From the NCBI RefSeq assembly GCF_026008515.1, contig NZ_BQYM01000003.1, positions 62,001 to 126,000 on the forward strand: a stretch of DNA of 64,000 nt, read 5' to 3'. How positions within the stretch are numbered: the first letter of the stretch is position 1; every line of letters begins with the position of its first letter. The translations under genes and the position numbers were made by a program. A model generated the notes under the pieces. It was given only the letters and a program-made list of their open reading frames with translations, did not search any database and was not told the DNA's origin. The DNA is from Hoyosella levis. Its GTDB lineage: Bacteria > Actinomycetota > Actinomycetes > Mycobacteriales > Mycobacteriaceae. Below, piece by piece: positions 1-12,141 of this stretch.

Positions 1-193
1 GCGCGCCCCGCGACGGGCTCGCTCGCTTGACCTCGGCGATCACCGCGATCCCCGGCTCGCGCAGCGCCGCGGTCGCGTCGAGGGCAGCCGGAGCTTGCTT
101 GGCCAGCTTCTTTACCGCCGCGAGGTCAAGGGCGGACTCCCTGGCAGCGACATCCGCACGCACGCCGTCGAGTATGGAGTCGAGAACGGTCAT
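1..193 (-). CDS. trpC: Indole-3-glycerol phosphate synthase, N-terminal part (cut by window edge)
   Basis: The first 64 codons of TrpC run off the left edge of the window. The enzyme closes the indole ring in tryptophan synthesis (CdRP to indole-3-glycerol phosphate, with loss of CO2). The N terminus ([17 protein letters not shown]) and the stretch [13 protein letters not shown], which holds the catalytic Lys (about K56) of the TIM-barrel family, are clear. The ATG lies 91 bp downstream of the Trp-associated membrane gene on the same strand, matching the trpE-membrane protein-trpC order of mycobacteria. The rest of the gene is not visible. Confidence 0.93.
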   Translation of the reverse strand, partial: MTVLDSILDGVRADVAARESALDLAAVKKLAKQAPAALDATAALREPGIAVIAEVKRASPSRGA

Positions 194-284
194 CCTGCCC
201 CCACGTGTCCTTTCCGTCGACGAGTGCATCCGCGCGCTGCGCGGTCGATCATCATCATGACGCACCGTCATTGCTCGTTGTCGT

Positions 285-938
285 CTAGGGCCTTGGCTCA
301 GGGCCATCGGTGGTCGGGTCCTCGCCCGCGTCGAGCGCGTCCCAGAGCAACCGATCGCTCAATGGTATGCCTGACGCTTCCCGCGCCGAAATCGGCCCGC
401 TCGCCAGGCCTGTCCGGGCGTTCGCCTTGCGCACTGCCGGGGTGGCGTACGCGTTGTCCAGGTTGGCCCCGGGACGCGGAGCGCGGGCGAGGAGCAGCGC
501 CGCGGCGATGCCCAGCGCTGCCGCGGCAACAGCGACGAGTGGTGCCACGGGATTGCTCGTGATGCCGGTGGCTTCCGCCCGCGCGGGCAGCTCGGCGAGC
601 CTGCGGACCCGATCCGCATCCAGACCGCCGAGGACCATCCGGACCGGCTCGACGAGCGCGAGAGCGGACAACACGCCGATCGCGAGAGCCAGGAGTGGCT
701 GCGCCCGGCCCCGGGCCACGAGAGCGACCAGCAGTGCCGCCCCGATGGCAAGGGCGAGAGGGGCGAGGCCGGCCGCCCAATCGGCGCCCACGATCGTGGC
801 GCTATACGGCGGCCGCAGGCCATCGAGCACGGTGTAGGAGACCCAGCGCAGTCGCGATGACCCCCAGAGCAGCACCGCGGCGAGCAGCGCGAGGACCAGC
901 GCGCGCCTCCGGAGCTGCCCGCTCGGCCTCGCGGTCAT
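285..938 (-). CDS. Tryptophan-operon-associated membrane protein (TIGR02234 type)
   Basis: A 217-aa integral membrane protein with about four hydrophobic segments (roughly residues 12-29, 50-72, 77-96 and 130-150) and a long soluble C-terminal tail rich in Arg, Gly and Asp. It starts inside the end of trpE (4-bp overlap) and precedes trpC, the position of the family of unknown function found in actinobacterial trp operons. A biochemical role is not known. Translational coupling to trpE suggests co-expression with tryptophan synthesis. Confidence 0.85.
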   Translation of the reverse strand: MTARPSGQLRRRALVLALLAAVLLWGSSRLRWVSYTVLDGLRPPYSATIVGADWAAGLAPLALAIGAALLVALVARGRAQPLLALAIGVLSALALVEPVRMVLGGLDADRVRRLAELPARAEATGITSNPVAPLVAVAAAALGIAAALLLARAPRPGANLDNAYATPAVRKANARTGLASGPISAREASGIPLSDRLLWDALDAGEDPTTDGPEPRP

Positions 939-2524
939 GATGACGCAGGAATATCGGACGCAGGATCTGCGGAGGCAGGTGCGGTCATGGGCTCGATGGT
1001 GCCTGCCGCGGCGACTGCTTTCAACACCGCCATCGCCTTGCTTCGCGACTCATTGTCCTCGTACTCGGGCTCCGAGTCGGCAACGATGCCCCCACCCGCT
1101 TGCACATAGGCCTTGCCGTCCTTGAGCAGCGCGGTGCGGATCGCGATGGCGGTATCAGCATTGCCCGTGAAGTCGAGGTAGCCGACGATGCCGCCGTAGA
1201 GGCCGCGGCGTGTGAGCTCGAGCTCGTCGATGATCTCCATGGCGCGGACCTTCGGCGCGCCCGACAGCGTGCCGGCCGGGAAGCAGGCCGTGATCGCGTC
1301 GAGCGCGGTCCGCCCCTCGGTGAGCTGGCCGGTCACCGTCGACACCATGTGCATCACGTGGCTGTATCGCTCGATGTGGCGGTAGTCGGACACCTTGACG
1401 GTGCCGGGCCTGCACACCCGGCCGAGGTCGTTGCGGCCAAGGTCGACGAGCATGAGGTGCTCGGCGTTCTCCTTCTCGTCGGCGAGCAAGTCCTTCTCCA
1501 GGAGGATGTCGTCCTCGTCGCTGGCGCCGCGCCAGCGCGTCCCGGCGATGGGATGAGTGGTCGCGACGCCCTCCTGGACGGTCACGAGGGCCTCGGGGCT
1601 CGAGCCCACGATGGTGAACGCGGTCTCGTCGGGCAGTCCGTCGCCCTGCGCGCTCGCACCCGGATCGGCGGGCACGCGCATCAAGTACATGTAGGGGCTC
1701 GGATTGGAGGCTCGCAGCATGCGGTAGACGTCGAGCCCGTCGGCGTCGGTGTCCATCTCGAAGCGCTGGGATAGCACTACCTGGAATGCCTCGCCCTCCT
1801 CGATCTCGTGGACGACCTGGGTCACTGCCGCGCCGAACTCCTCGCTGGTGCGCTGCCGCACGAAGCCGGGCTCGGGCCGGCTGAAGGTGGAGACCGTGGA
1901 GGCAGCGGGCGCGCCGAGGGCGGCGGTCATCGCGTCGAGCCTGGCGACCGCTGCGTCATAGGCCTCGTCCGCGCGCTCGGCGGTGCCGTCCCAGTTGACG
2001 GCGTTGGCGATCAGGGTGATGCTGCCCTCGTGGTGGTCGAAGGCAGCGAAGTCCGTAGCGAGCAGCATGACCATCTCGGGGACGTGCAGGTCATCGGTGG
2101 TGTGCTCGGGCAGCTTCTCCAGGCGGCGCACGATGTCATAGCCCAGGTAGCCAACGAGTCCCCCGGTGAGCGGTGGCATGCCGTCGATGTGCTCGCTCTC
2201 GAGCAGGGCGAGGGTGTCGCGCAGCGCGGCGATGGGGTCGCCACCGGAGGGAGCACCCTGTGGTGCACCGCCGATCCAGACCGCGTCGCCATCGCGCACC
2301 GTTAGGGCGCAGGTGCTCGCGGCGCCGATGAACGACCACCTCGACCAAGATCGGCCATTCTCGGCGGACTCGAGCAGGAACGTTCCGGCCCGGTTGCCGG
2401 AGAGCTTCCGGTAGGCGGAGACGGGGGTCTCGGCGTCAGCGAGGACCTTCCGGGTCACGGGCACGACCCTGTGCTCGGCCGCCAGGTGGTGGAACTGTTC
2501 CCGCGTGGTCGTCGAATCGTGCAT
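935..2524 (-). CDS. trpE: Anthranilate synthase component I
   Basis: A 529-aa chorismate-utilising enzyme that makes anthranilate from chorismate with ammonia supplied by a glutaminase partner. That partner is not in this window. The N-terminal domain carries the LLES element (about residues 50-53) linked to tryptophan feedback inhibition. The C-terminal domain has NPSPYMYLM (about 285-293) and GTLSGAPK (about 420-428), typical of TrpE. The start ATG has an AGGA ribosome site about 8 nt upstream. The gene lies 66 bp downstream of the dioxygenase gene; no leader peptide or attenuator was recognised in that gap. Confidence 0.96.
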   Translation of the reverse strand: MHDSTTTREQFHHLAAEHRVVPVTRKVLADAETPVSAYRKLSGNRAGTFLLESAENGRSWSRWSFIGAASTCALTVRDGDAVWIGGAPQGAPSGGDPIAALRDTLALLESEHIDGMPPLTGGLVGYLGYDIVRRLEKLPEHTTDDLHVPEMVMLLATDFAAFDHHEGSITLIANAVNWDGTAERADEAYDAAVARLDAMTAALGAPAASTVSTFSRPEPGFVRQRTSEEFGAAVTQVVHEIEEGEAFQVVLSQRFEMDTDADGLDVYRMLRASNPSPYMYLMRVPADPGASAQGDGLPDETAFTIVGSSPEALVTVQEGVATTHPIAGTRWRGASDEDDILLEKDLLADEKENAEHLMLVDLGRNDLGRVCRPGTVKVSDYRHIERYSHVMHMVSTVTGQLTEGRTALDAITACFPAGTLSGAPKVRAMEIIDELELTRRGLYGGIVGYLDFTGNADTAIAIRTALLKDGKAYVQAGGGIVADSEPEYEDNESRSKAMAVLKAVAAAGTIEPMTAPASADPASDIPASS

Positions 2525-2590
2525 GCCCCCATCCTTGCAGCACCGGCCGCGCGCGTCACAACCGGTGGAGCCGCAGGGCTGCCGCAGGGC

Positions 2591-3367
2591 TCAGGAGAGC
2601 TGGATCGAGCGCTTGGCCAGCCCCATCCAGTATCCGTCGATGACCTGCTCGGGGCTCTGCTCGGGGTCGCTGGATGCCCCGAGCGCGACGAACAGGGGCG
2701 CGAAGTGCTCGGTGCTGGGGTGCGCGTAGGGCATGCCGGGCGCGGAGCGGCGGAAATCGAGCAGGGTGTCGAGATCGCCGCGGGCGAGCGTCTCGGCGGT
2801 CCAGTGGTCGAACTCGCTGGACCATCCGGGCGGGGTGGCGCCCGCGGTGGGATCGGTGAGGTAGGGCAGCCCATGGGTGGTGAAGCCGGAGCCGATGATG
2901 AGCACACCCTGCTCGCGCAGGGGGCGCAGCCGCTCACCAAGGGAGAGCAACGCGTGTGGCTCGAGGGTGGGCAGCGAGATCTGCAGCACCGGGATATCGG
3001 CCTCGGGGTACATGACCGTGAGCGGCACGTAGGCGCCGTGGTCGAGCCCGCGGTGGGGCTGGCGGACCACTTCGTGCTCGTCGGGCGCGAGCGATTCGAG
3101 GAGGTCGGCGAGGCCGGGGGCGCCCGGAGCCGGGTAGGTCACGTCGTAGAAGCGCTGCGGAAAGCCCCAGAAGTCATAGACGAGGGGCGCGGCATCGGCG
3201 GTGGCACCGATGGTGAGCGGCGCCGATTCCCAGTGAGCGGAGACGATGAGGATGCTAGTGGGCCGTGGCAGGGCGCGCGCCCATCGCTTGAGCTGGCTGA
3301 CCCACCGGGCATCGTCGACCAGTGGTGGCGCTCCGTGGCTGAGGAACAGTACGGGCATCGCGGCCAT
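2591..3367 (-). CDS. DODA-type class III extradiol ring-cleavage dioxygenase
   Basis: A 258-aa LigB/DODA-family protein (4,5-DOPA dioxygenase or YgiD type), a non-haem Fe(II) or zinc enzyme that opens catechol rings. The metal-ligand histidines are visible in LSHGAPPL (H11), SAHWES (H45), GSGFTTH (about H168) and STEHFAPL (about H224). The length fits the family. The substrate cannot be told from sequence. An AGGAGG site precedes the ATG; a second ATG three codons on is possible. A palindromic operator-like site sits 16-45 bp upstream, so the gene probably has its own regulated promoter even though trpE follows 66 bp downstream. Confidence 0.88.
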   Translation of the reverse strand: MAAMPVLFLSHGAPPLVDDARWVSQLKRWARALPRPTSILIVSAHWESAPLTIGATADAAPLVYDFWGFPQRFYDVTYPAPGAPGLADLLESLAPDEHEVVRQPHRGLDHGAYVPLTVMYPEADIPVLQISLPTLEPHALLSLGERLRPLREQGVLIIGSGFTTHGLPYLTDPTAGATPPGWSSEFDHWTAETLARGDLDTLLDFRRSAPGMPYAHPSTEHFAPLFVALGASSDPEQSPEQVIDGYWMGLAKRSIQLS

Positions 3368-3382
3368 CGGACCTCCTAGATA

Positions 3383-3412
3383 GTTGCTTGCGCAATTATT
3401 GCGCTAGGCAAC
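3383..3412. promoter_or_regulatory. Operator-like palindrome upstream of the dioxygenase gene
   Basis: A perfect inverted repeat GCGCAAT-t-ATTGCGC (3390-3404) lies inside a looser GTTGC/GCAAC pair (3383-3387 and 3408-3412). It is directly upstream of the dioxygenase start. Its size and AT-rich core resemble sites of dimeric winged-helix repressors such as MarR family members. No such regulator gene is adjacent, so the protein that binds it is unknown. Confidence 0.5.
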
Positions 3413-3479
3413 CCAGCAAGTCCAGCGACTATTCCTCGGATCACACCCAGCCCGATCAGATGGCCCCGGGTCACGGGCT

Positions 3480-3659
3480 CTAGCCCAGCGGCACGCCACC
3501 GACGCCCCAGCTCGCGCGCGGCACATCGGTCATCACGACCCACACCGCGCTCTCGTTCTTGCCCGTCGCGGAGCAATACGCCTGCGTCACCGCCTCGATG
3601 GCGGCACGCTTCTGCTCATCGGTCAGGCCGGGGGTCTGCGAGATCTGGATCAAAGGCAT
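3480..3659 (-). CDS. 4-oxalocrotonate tautomerase family small enzyme
   Basis: A 59-aa protein beginning MPLIQISQTPGLTDEQK, the hallmark of the tautomerase superfamily in which Pro2 becomes the catalytic N-terminal base after Met removal. The usual monomer length is about 60-62 aa and the family assembles as hexamers. The ATG was chosen because it places Pro2 correctly; upstream sequence in frame reads as a shadow of hisI. It lies between hisI (55 bp upstream) and the dioxygenase gene. Pairing with a ring-cleavage dioxygenase hints at catechol breakdown, but that is inference. Confidence 0.85.
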   Translation of the reverse strand: MPLIQISQTPGLTDEQKRAAIEAVTQAYCSATGKNESAVWVVMTDVPRASWGVGGVPLG

Positions 3660-3714
3660 GGGATCAGTGTGCCCCACGAGAGGCCTGGCTTCCCGAATGG
3701 GCCTGCTTGAACGA

Positions 3715-4095
3715 CTAGGCCTGCTCGGGCGGCAGCAGCACCCGATCATCGCCCGTGAAGCAGGTGTGCACGCCGGTGTGGCAGGCCGGCCCCACCTGAT
3801 CGACCACGAGCAGCACGGTATCGCCATCGCAGTCGATGCGTACCTCGTGCACATGCTGGGTGTGCCCCGAGGTCTCCCCCTTCACCCAGTACTCGCCACG
3901 GCTCCGGGAGAAATACGTGCCCTTCCGTGTGGCGAGGGTATGGGCGAGCGCGTGATCGTCCATCCACGCCAGCATCAGCACGTCACCAGTACCACGTTCC
4001 TGCGCCACCGCGGCCACAAGCCCGTCGTCGTTGCGCTTGAGCCGCGCCGCGATCGCCGGGTCCAGCCGTGCCGCCGCGATCTCGTTGCTGCTCAT
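3715..4095 (-). CDS. hisI: Phosphoribosyl-AMP cyclohydrolase
   Basis: A 126-aa enzyme for the third step of histidine synthesis, hydrolysis of the adenine ring of PR-AMP. Zinc-ligand cysteines are visible at C89, C105 and C112 (CDGD, GPACHTG, CFTG), and the motif [10 protein letters not shown] is typical. It is the monofunctional form, without a fused HisE domain. The ATG overlaps the end of hisF by 4 bp, so translation is coupled. It is the last his gene of the run. Confidence 0.96.
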   Translation of the reverse strand: MSSNEIAAARLDPAIAARLKRNDDGLVAAVAQERGTGDVLMLAWMDDHALAHTLATRKGTYFSRSRGEYWVKGETSGHTQHVHEVRIDCDGDTVLLVVDQVGPACHTGVHTCFTGDDRVLLPPEQA

Positions 4096-4865
4096 CGCAC
4101 GACGATCCCTTCCGCGCGCATCGCGTCCTTGACGTCGCCAATCGTCATCTCGCCGAAATGGAAGACGCTCGCCGCCAGCACCGCGTCCGCGCCAGCCTGC
4201 ACCGCGGGCGGGAAATGCCGCGCCGTGCCCGCGCCGCCCGACGCGATCACAGGGATAGCCACCGCCGCACGCACCGCCCGGATCATCGGCAGGTCGAATC
4301 CAGCCTTCGTGCCGTCGGCATCCATCGAATTGAGCAGGATCTCCCCCACCCCGAGCTCCGCGCCGCGCACCGCCCACTCGACCGCATCGATGCCGGTGCC
4401 CTGCTTGCCGCCGTGCGTGGTGACCTCCCATCCAGACGGGGTGTCATCCTGGCCATCCGGCACCGTCCGGGCATCGACCGACAGCACGATGCACTGCGAG
4501 CCGAACCTGGTGGACAGCTCGCGCAGCAGCTCCGGGCGACGGATCGCCGCGGTATTCACGCTGACCTTGTCCGCCCCGGCGCGCAGGAGCTGGTTGACAT
4601 CCTCCACCGAGCGGACGCCGCCACCCACGGTCAGAGGGATGAAGACCTGCTCGGCGGTGCGCCGCACCACCTCGATCATCGTGCCGCGATCACCGGTGGA
4701 GGCGGTGACGTCAAGGAACGTCAGCTCATCGGCGCCCTGCGCGTCATAGGCAGCAGCAAGCTCCACGGGGTCACCGGCATCACGCAGGTTCTGGAACTTC
4801 ACGCCCTTGACGACGCGACCATTGTCGACATCCAGGCATGGAATGACACGCACTGCCAGGCTCAT
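4092..4865 (-). CDS. hisF: Imidazole glycerol phosphate synthase, cyclase subunit
   Basis: A 257-aa TIM-barrel subunit that, with HisH, converts PRFAR plus ammonia to imidazole glycerol phosphate and AICAR. Catalytic aspartates are visible in [10 protein letters not shown] (D12) and VLSVDAR (D131), and phosphate-binding loops in GGGVRS and ASGGAG. The start ATG follows a GGAGAG ribosome site. The upstream neighbour is the IMPase-family gene (46 bp); hisI overlaps downstream. Confidence 0.97.
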   Translation of the reverse strand: MSLAVRVIPCLDVDNGRVVKGVKFQNLRDAGDPVELAAAYDAQGADELTFLDVTASTGDRGTMIEVVRRTAEQVFIPLTVGGGVRSVEDVNQLLRAGADKVSVNTAAIRRPELLRELSTRFGSQCIVLSVDARTVPDGQDDTPSGWEVTTHGGKQGTGIDAVEWAVRGAELGVGEILLNSMDADGTKAGFDLPMIRAVRAAVAIPVIASGGAGTARHFPPAVQAGADAVLAASVFHFGEMTIGDVKDAMRAEGIVVR

Positions 4866-4911
4866 CCGCTCTCCTTCACCACACTCATCGTCCGCGACGC
4901 CTCGCGGCCTT

Positions 4912-5721
4912 TCACTGCCTGGGCACGGATGCCGCGAGGCGGACAAGCTCCTCGTGCGCACCGGGCGCGGCCGCGAGCACCGACCGCGAGCGCACCGTCC
5001 AGGGCTCGCCCGCCAGATCCGTCACGATTCCTCCGGCCGCCCGGACCAGCGCCACTCCCGCCGCGTGGTCCCATACATGATGCCCGAAGCTGATGGTCGC
5101 GCCCAGCGTGCCCGCCGCGGTGTAGGCAAGGTCGACCCCCGTGGCTCCGAGCATGCGCACCCGCGAGCTGCGGCGACTGATCTCACCGATCAGGTCCAGC
5201 CGGTAGCGGCCGGACAGCCCCTGGGTGCTATCGAGATTGAACGAGCCGACGGCCACCATGCTGTGATGCAGCGAGCGTGGCTCGAGCCGGGGCTGGGGCT
5301 CGCCGTTGCGCATCAGCTCCCCGCCCACGACCGCCCAGATCCGCTCCTCGAGGTGCGGAAGCCAGGTCAGGCCGATCACGGGCTGGCCCTCGTCGAGCAG
5401 CGACAGCAGCATCCCCGCGTACGGCAGGCCCAGCGAATAGTTCATCGTGCCGTCGATGGGGTCGAGCACCCACACGGGCCCCCCGCTCAGGCTGTCCCCG
5501 CCGAACTCCTCGCCGTGCGTGCCGATGCCGGTCCGGCGCTCGAGCTCCGCGGCGACAAACCGCTCGAGCTCGAGATCGATCTCCGTGGCGAAATCGCGAT
5601 CCCCCTTCGACACGGCACTCGGCGCGCCGTGCCCGTCCAGGAACCGCGGCCACGCCTCGTCGAGGACCCGGCACGCCTCGACCGCGAGGCGATCGAGCGT
5701 CGAGGTATCCAGCGAGGCCAT
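4912..5721 (-). CDS. Inositol monophosphatase family phosphatase (ImpA-like)
   Basis: A 269-aa Mg2+-dependent phosphatase. It shows the family motifs GTHGEEFGG (metal-binding Glu), DPIDGTMNY and WDHAAG. It sits between priA and hisF, as impA does in M. tuberculosis, 11 bp after priA. Possible roles are inositol-1-phosphate or histidinol-phosphate dephosphorylation. The window contains no other recognisable histidinol-phosphate phosphatase and HisB here is dehydratase only, so a histidinol-phosphatase role is plausible but inferred. Confidence 0.9.
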   Translation of the reverse strand: MASLDTSTLDRLAVEACRVLDEAWPRFLDGHGAPSAVSKGDRDFATEIDLELERFVAAELERRTGIGTHGEEFGGDSLSGGPVWVLDPIDGTMNYSLGLPYAGMLLSLLDEGQPVIGLTWLPHLEERIWAVVGGELMRNGEPQPRLEPRSLHHSMVAVGSFNLDSTQGLSGRYRLDLIGEISRRSSRVRMLGATGVDLAYTAAGTLGATISFGHHVWDHAAGVALVRAAGGIVTDLAGEPWTVRSRSVLAAAPGAHEELVRLAASVPRQ

Positions 5722-5732
5722 GAGGGAGCGCG

Positions 5733-6467
5733 CTACCGGGAAACGGCGCGCAGCGCCTCGGGCAGCGTGAATCGTCCCGCGTACAGCGCCTTGCCCACGA
5801 TGGATCCCTCCACACCGGTCTCGACGAGCGTCGCGATGGCCTCGAGGTCCGCGATCGTCGACACGCCACCGGAAGCGATCACCGGGGCGTCGGTAGCCGC
5901 GCACACCTGGCGCAGCAGATCGAGGTTCGGGCCAGTGAGCGTCCCGTCCTTGGTCACGTCAGTGACGACGTAGCGGCTGCATCCATCGCGATCGAGCCGC
6001 TCGAGCACCTCCCACAGGTCACCGCCATCGCTGACCCAGCCGCGGCCGCGCAAACGCCACTGGCCCTCGATGAGCTTGACGTCCAGGCCGACCGCGATGC
6101 GCTCGCCATGCTCGGCGATCGCGCGGGCGCACCACTCGGGATCCTCGATCGCCGCGGTGCCGAGGTTGACCCGGGCGCACCCCGTCGCGAGAGCGGCAGC
6201 AAGCGACTCGTCGTCGCGGATGCCACCGGAGAGCTCCACCTTCACGTCGAGCTCGCCCACCACTTCGGCGAGCAGCTCGCGGTTGGAGCCCCGGCCGAAC
6301 GCCGCGTCCAGATCCACCAGGTGCACCCACTCGGCACCATCGTTCTGCCACTGCAGCGCGGCATCGCGGGGAGAGCCATAGCCAGTCTCGCTCCCCGCCT
6401 CTCCCTGCACGAGCCGGACAGCCTGACCATCCGCGACATCCACCGCGGGCAACAACACAAGACTCAC
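5733..6467 (-). CDS. priA: Bifunctional HisA/TrpF isomerase PriA
   Basis: A 244-aa TIM-barrel isomerase. In actinobacteria lacking trpF, PriA handles both ProFAR (histidine) and PRA (tryptophan). It carries LLPAVDV (catalytic Asp about D10), [10 protein letters not shown] and [11 protein letters not shown] (second Asp), all typical of PriA. I chose the GTG at 6467 because an AAGG site lies 9 nt upstream and the length matches mycobacterial PriA (245 aa); an in-frame TTG at 6476 is the alternative. No separate trpF is seen in this his-trp cluster. Confidence 0.94.
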   Translation of the reverse strand: MSLVLLPAVDVADGQAVRLVQGEAGSETGYGSPRDAALQWQNDGAEWVHLVDLDAAFGRGSNRELLAEVVGELDVKVELSGGIRDDESLAAALATGCARVNLGTAAIEDPEWCARAIAEHGERIAVGLDVKLIEGQWRLRGRGWVSDGGDLWEVLERLDRDGCSRYVVTDVTKDGTLTGPNLDLLRQVCAATDAPVIASGGVSTIADLEAIATLVETGVEGSIVGKALYAGRFTLPEALRAVSR

Positions 6468-6478
6468 GGGCGACAACC

Positions 6479-6748
6479 TTAGTCGCTCGGCCCGGTTTTC
6501 ACCGAACCTCGCTGCTCCGGACCCTCGGGCCCGAGCGCGCGGCGCGTCATCGTCGTCGACACGACGCCCACCGCAGCGACGGACAATCCCAGCCCGGCCA
6601 GCCCGATGACCAGGCCGATCACCGGAGCGGGCTGAGCGAGCAGGATGATGGCGGCCGCCCCGAGCAGCACCAGCGAGCCGGCACCGAGCGAGTACAGCGC
6701 CAGGCGCGCCATCGAGAACTCCCCGGTCGGCCCCTCGCCGGTGCTCAC
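6479..6748 (-). CDS. Small two-TM membrane protein between hisH and priA
   Basis: An 89-aa protein with two hydrophobic segments (about residues 18-38 and 43-63) and a polar C-terminal tail. The GTG start overlaps the hisH stop (GTGA), with an alternative ATG 12 codons in. It is 11 bp upstream of priA. I do not recognise a named family. The tight coupling within the histidine operon argues that it is translated, but no function can be assigned. Confidence 0.7.
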   Translation of the reverse strand: MSTGEGPTGEFSMARLALYSLGAGSLVLLGAAAIILLAQPAPVIGLVIGLAGLGLSVAAVGVVSTTMTRRALGPEGPEQRGSVKTGPSD

Positions 6749-7386
6749 AGGGATCTCACCCAGTTCTCCAGCAGGTGCGCTCCCGCATCGCCGGACTTCT
6801 CCGGATGAAACTGGGTGGCCGACAGCGGGCCATTCTCGATCGCCGCGAGGAACCGGCCCCCGTAGTCGCCCCACGTGAGCTTCGGTGGCGCGATCACGTC
6901 CGACGGCTCCATCTCCCACGACTGCGCCGCATAGGTGTGCACGAAGTAGAAGCGCGTCTCCGCGGGCAGTCCCTCGAACAAGACGCTCCCCCGCGCGGCC
7001 TCCACCGTGTTCCACCCCATGTGCGGCAGCACCTCCGCATGCAGGCGATCGACGGTGCCGGGCCATTCCCCGCAGCCCTCGGCCTCGATGCCGAACTCGA
7101 TGCCACGCTCGAACAGCACCTGCATGCCCACGCAGATCCCGAGGACCGGTCGGCCACCGGCCAGCCGGCGCCCGATGATGCGATCGCCCCGCACTGCCTT
7201 GAGGCCCTCCATGCAGGCCGCGAACGCACCCACGCCCGGCACGACCAGGCCATCGGCGTCGAGCGCCTCTCGACCATCGGTCGTCACGATGGTGCGTGCT
7301 CCGACGCGGTCAAGGGCACGCTGCGCGGACCGCAGGTTGCCCGAGCCGTAGTCGAGGATCGCCACGCTCGGAGCGGGGGCTGTCAT
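6745..7386 (-). CDS. hisH: Imidazole glycerol phosphate synthase, glutaminase subunit
   Basis: A 213-aa class I glutamine amidotransferase that supplies ammonia to HisF. The triad is visible: C85 in GICVGMQ and H194/E196 in QFHPEKS. The N terminus [13 protein letters not shown] is typical. The ATG overlaps the preceding 53-aa gene by 4 bp and its stop overlaps the next gene by 4 bp. Confidence 0.97.
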   Translation of the reverse strand: MTAPAPSVAILDYGSGNLRSAQRALDRVGARTIVTTDGREALDADGLVVPGVGAFAACMEGLKAVRGDRIIGRRLAGGRPVLGICVGMQVLFERGIEFGIEAEGCGEWPGTVDRLHAEVLPHMGWNTVEAARGSVLFEGLPAETRFYFVHTYAAQSWEMEPSDVIAPPKLTWGDYGGRFLAAIENGPLSATQFHPEKSGDAGAHLLENWVRSL

Positions 7387-7544
7387 AGGACCTCCAGCAA
7401 TCGAATGGATGCCGCCACGCCGCAGATCACCGCTGTCGCGGCGAGAACACCGGAGAGGAAGCGGTTGGTCCGCCACAGCGCGATGGCCCCTCCGAGGAGG
7501 AAGCCCGCAGCCATGAGCAGCAAGTACATCACGGTGGCGCTCAT
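7383..7544 (-). CDS. Tiny two-TM membrane protein between hisB and hisH
   Basis: A 53-aa protein, almost all hydrophobic, with two membrane segments (about residues 5-21 and 29-46) joined by an ALWRTNRF loop. It starts 13 bp after hisB and overlaps hisH by 4 bp (ATGA). The family is not recognised. The ATG was chosen because the upstream residues in frame are Arg-rich and read as a shadow of hisB. Overlap with hisH on one side and a short gap on the other support real translation. Confidence 0.65.
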   Translation of the reverse strand: MSATVMYLLLMAAGFLLGGAIALWRTNRFLSGVLAATAVICGVAASIRLLEVL

Positions 7545-7557
7545 CGCGGCCCCATCC

Positions 7558-10669
<3,112 letters not shown>

Positions 10670-10702
10670 GCGGGTCCTTCCTGAAGGGTCGCTTACCCAA
10701 CC

Positions 10703-10733
10703 AGGATACGGGTCTGCGATGGCCGGGCGGCAA
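10703..10733 (-). promoter_or_regulatory. Possible promoter of the his operon
   Basis: On the minus strand TTGCCG and TATCCT (10703-10708) are separated by about 19 nt, about 34 nt upstream of the hisD ATG. The hexamers are moderate matches to housekeeping sigma sites and the spacing is long, so this is tentative. No T-box or leader peptide was recognised between it and hisD. Confidence 0.3.
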
Positions 10734-10749
10734 TCGCGGCGGGCGACCT

Positions 10750-11241
10750 CTAGCGCCGGGGTGATTGCTCGATCTGCAGCCGGGACAGCGCCGTGCCGAC
10801 CCCGCGGATCATCGAGGCGGTCATCTCGGCAAGGTCGAAGCGGTCGCGCCACACGGCGATGGAGCCGTCAGCGAGCTCGAAGGTCCCGCACATCCAGAAC
10901 TCGAGCTCGATGGAACCGAGCAGCGCGATGCGATGCGTGCGCTCGGTGAGCACGGTCTCGCCATTGGCGGCGATGCTGTGGATGGTGATGTCCATGCTGC
11001 TGATCAGCGAGGCCGCCTTCCGCAGCTGCCGCAGCACCGGCGCGATGCCCTCGACGGGCCGGAACGGCACGATGCGCAGCTCGACCTGTGGGTGAAGGCC
11101 CTGCGCCGCCGCCTCGACGTCGCCGCGCTCGAGGGCGGCGAGGAACGCGCGCACCACCGCGATGGCGTCATCACCAGCGACCGCGGGCACGCCCGTGCCT
11201 CGCAGCTGGGGCAAGCGACTAGCGCGGCGTGAAGTGTCCAT
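10750..11241 (-). CDS. Limonene-epoxide-hydrolase-fold protein with altered active site
   Basis: A 163-aa protein of the LEH/SnoaL-like fold, similar in outline to mycobacterial EphG. The family uses an Asp-Arg-Asp triad. Here the first part reads ERTHRI, so Arg (R101) is kept but the first Asp is replaced by His (H103), while WRDRFD keeps the second (D133). The usual Tyr/Asn pair near residue 55 reads LRIVP. Hydrolase activity is therefore doubtful; a binding or isomerase role is possible. It stands alone between hisD and nadC, 24 bp upstream of the nadC stop. Confidence 0.65.
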   Translation of the reverse strand: MDTSRRASRLPQLRGTGVPAVAGDDAIAVVRAFLAALERGDVEAAAQGLHPQVELRIVPFRPVEGIAPVLRQLRKAASLISSMDITIHSIAANGETVLTERTHRIALLGSIELEFWMCGTFELADGSIAVWRDRFDLAEMTASMIRGVGTALSRLQIEQSPRR

Positions 11242-11265
11242 GACTGCGGAAGGTACCCGGCGGGG

Positions 11266-12141
11266 TCAGGGGATGTCGAGCCCGAGATCGAGAACCACTA
11301 CCGAGTGGGTGAGCGCACCGATGGCGAGGTAGTCGACGCCTGTTCCGGCGTAGTCGCGGGCCACGTCGATGCTTAGTCCACCGGAGGACTCGAGCTTGGT
11401 GGCGGGGGCGCTGCGATCCCGGCGCTGGACCGCGATCTGGGTCTGCCAGGCGGGAAAGTTATCGAGAAGGACGAGCTCCGCACCAGCCGCGAGGACCTCG
11501 TCGAGCTGCTCGAGCGAGTCAACCTCCACCTCGCATGGCACGCCAGGATGGCGCGCGCGGACCGCGTCCAGCGCCGCGACGATCGAGCCGACGGCGGCGA
11601 CATGATTGTCCTTGATCAGTGCCGCATCACCGAGCCCCATGCGGTGGTTCTCGCCACCACCGGCGCGGACGGCGTACTTCTGCAACGCCCTGAGCCCCGG
11701 CAGTGTCTTGCGGGTATCGCGGATCCGCGCGCCGGTGCCCTCGATGGCCTCGACCCAGCGCGCCGTTTCCGTGGCGATCCCGGAGAGGTGGCACATCAGG
11801 TTGAGCATCGTGCGCTCGGCGGTGAGCAGTCCACGGGCCGGGGCGTCGATGGCGAGGATGACGTCGCCGGGCTCGACGCGCGTGCCATCGCTTGCACGAA
11901 TGTCCAGGTCGTAGTTGCCCGCTCCGATGACCTCGTCGAGCACGAGCCCGGCGATTCCAGTACCCGCGATGACTCCGTGGGCGCGGGAGACAACGTCCGC
12001 GCGCAAGCGTGCTCCGGCAGCGATGGTGGCTTCCGAGGTGATGTCGGGCCCGTAGCGGAGGTCCTCATGGAGCGCGGCGCGGACCACGACGAGTGCTTCC
12101 TCGAGCTCCGCGGGAGCCAGCGCGATGACAGGGTCAGGCAT
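11266..12141 (-). CDS. nadC: Nicotinate-nucleotide pyrophosphorylase (quinolinate phosphoribosyltransferase)
   Basis: A 291-aa enzyme that joins quinolinate and PRPP to give nicotinate mononucleotide. Visible motifs are RDTRKTLPGLR, GGGENHRMGL, IKDNHV and EVEVDSLEQL. The ATG lies inside the end of nadB (8-bp overlap), so it is coupled. It is the last gene of nadA-nadB-nadC. Confidence 0.96.
   Translation of the reverse strand: MPDPVIALAPAELEEALVVVRAALHEDLRYGPDITSEATIAAGARLRADVVSRAHGVIAGTGIAGLVLDEVIGAGNYDLDIRASDGTRVEPGDVILAIDAPARGLLTAERTMLNLMCHLSGIATETARWVEAIEGTGARIRDTRKTLPGLRALQKYAVRAGGGENHRMGLGDAALIKDNHVAAVGSIVAALDAVRARHPGVPCEVEVDSLEQLDEVLAAGAELVLLDNFPAWQTQIAVQRRDRSAPATKLESSGGLSIDVARDYAGTGVDYLAIGALTHSVVVLDLGLDIP

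Noticed and set aside
3376-3576. 66-codon frame over the operator upstream of the dioxygenase
   Set aside because: It overlaps the palindrome and the tautomerase 3' end in another frame and reads as an Arg-rich shadow.
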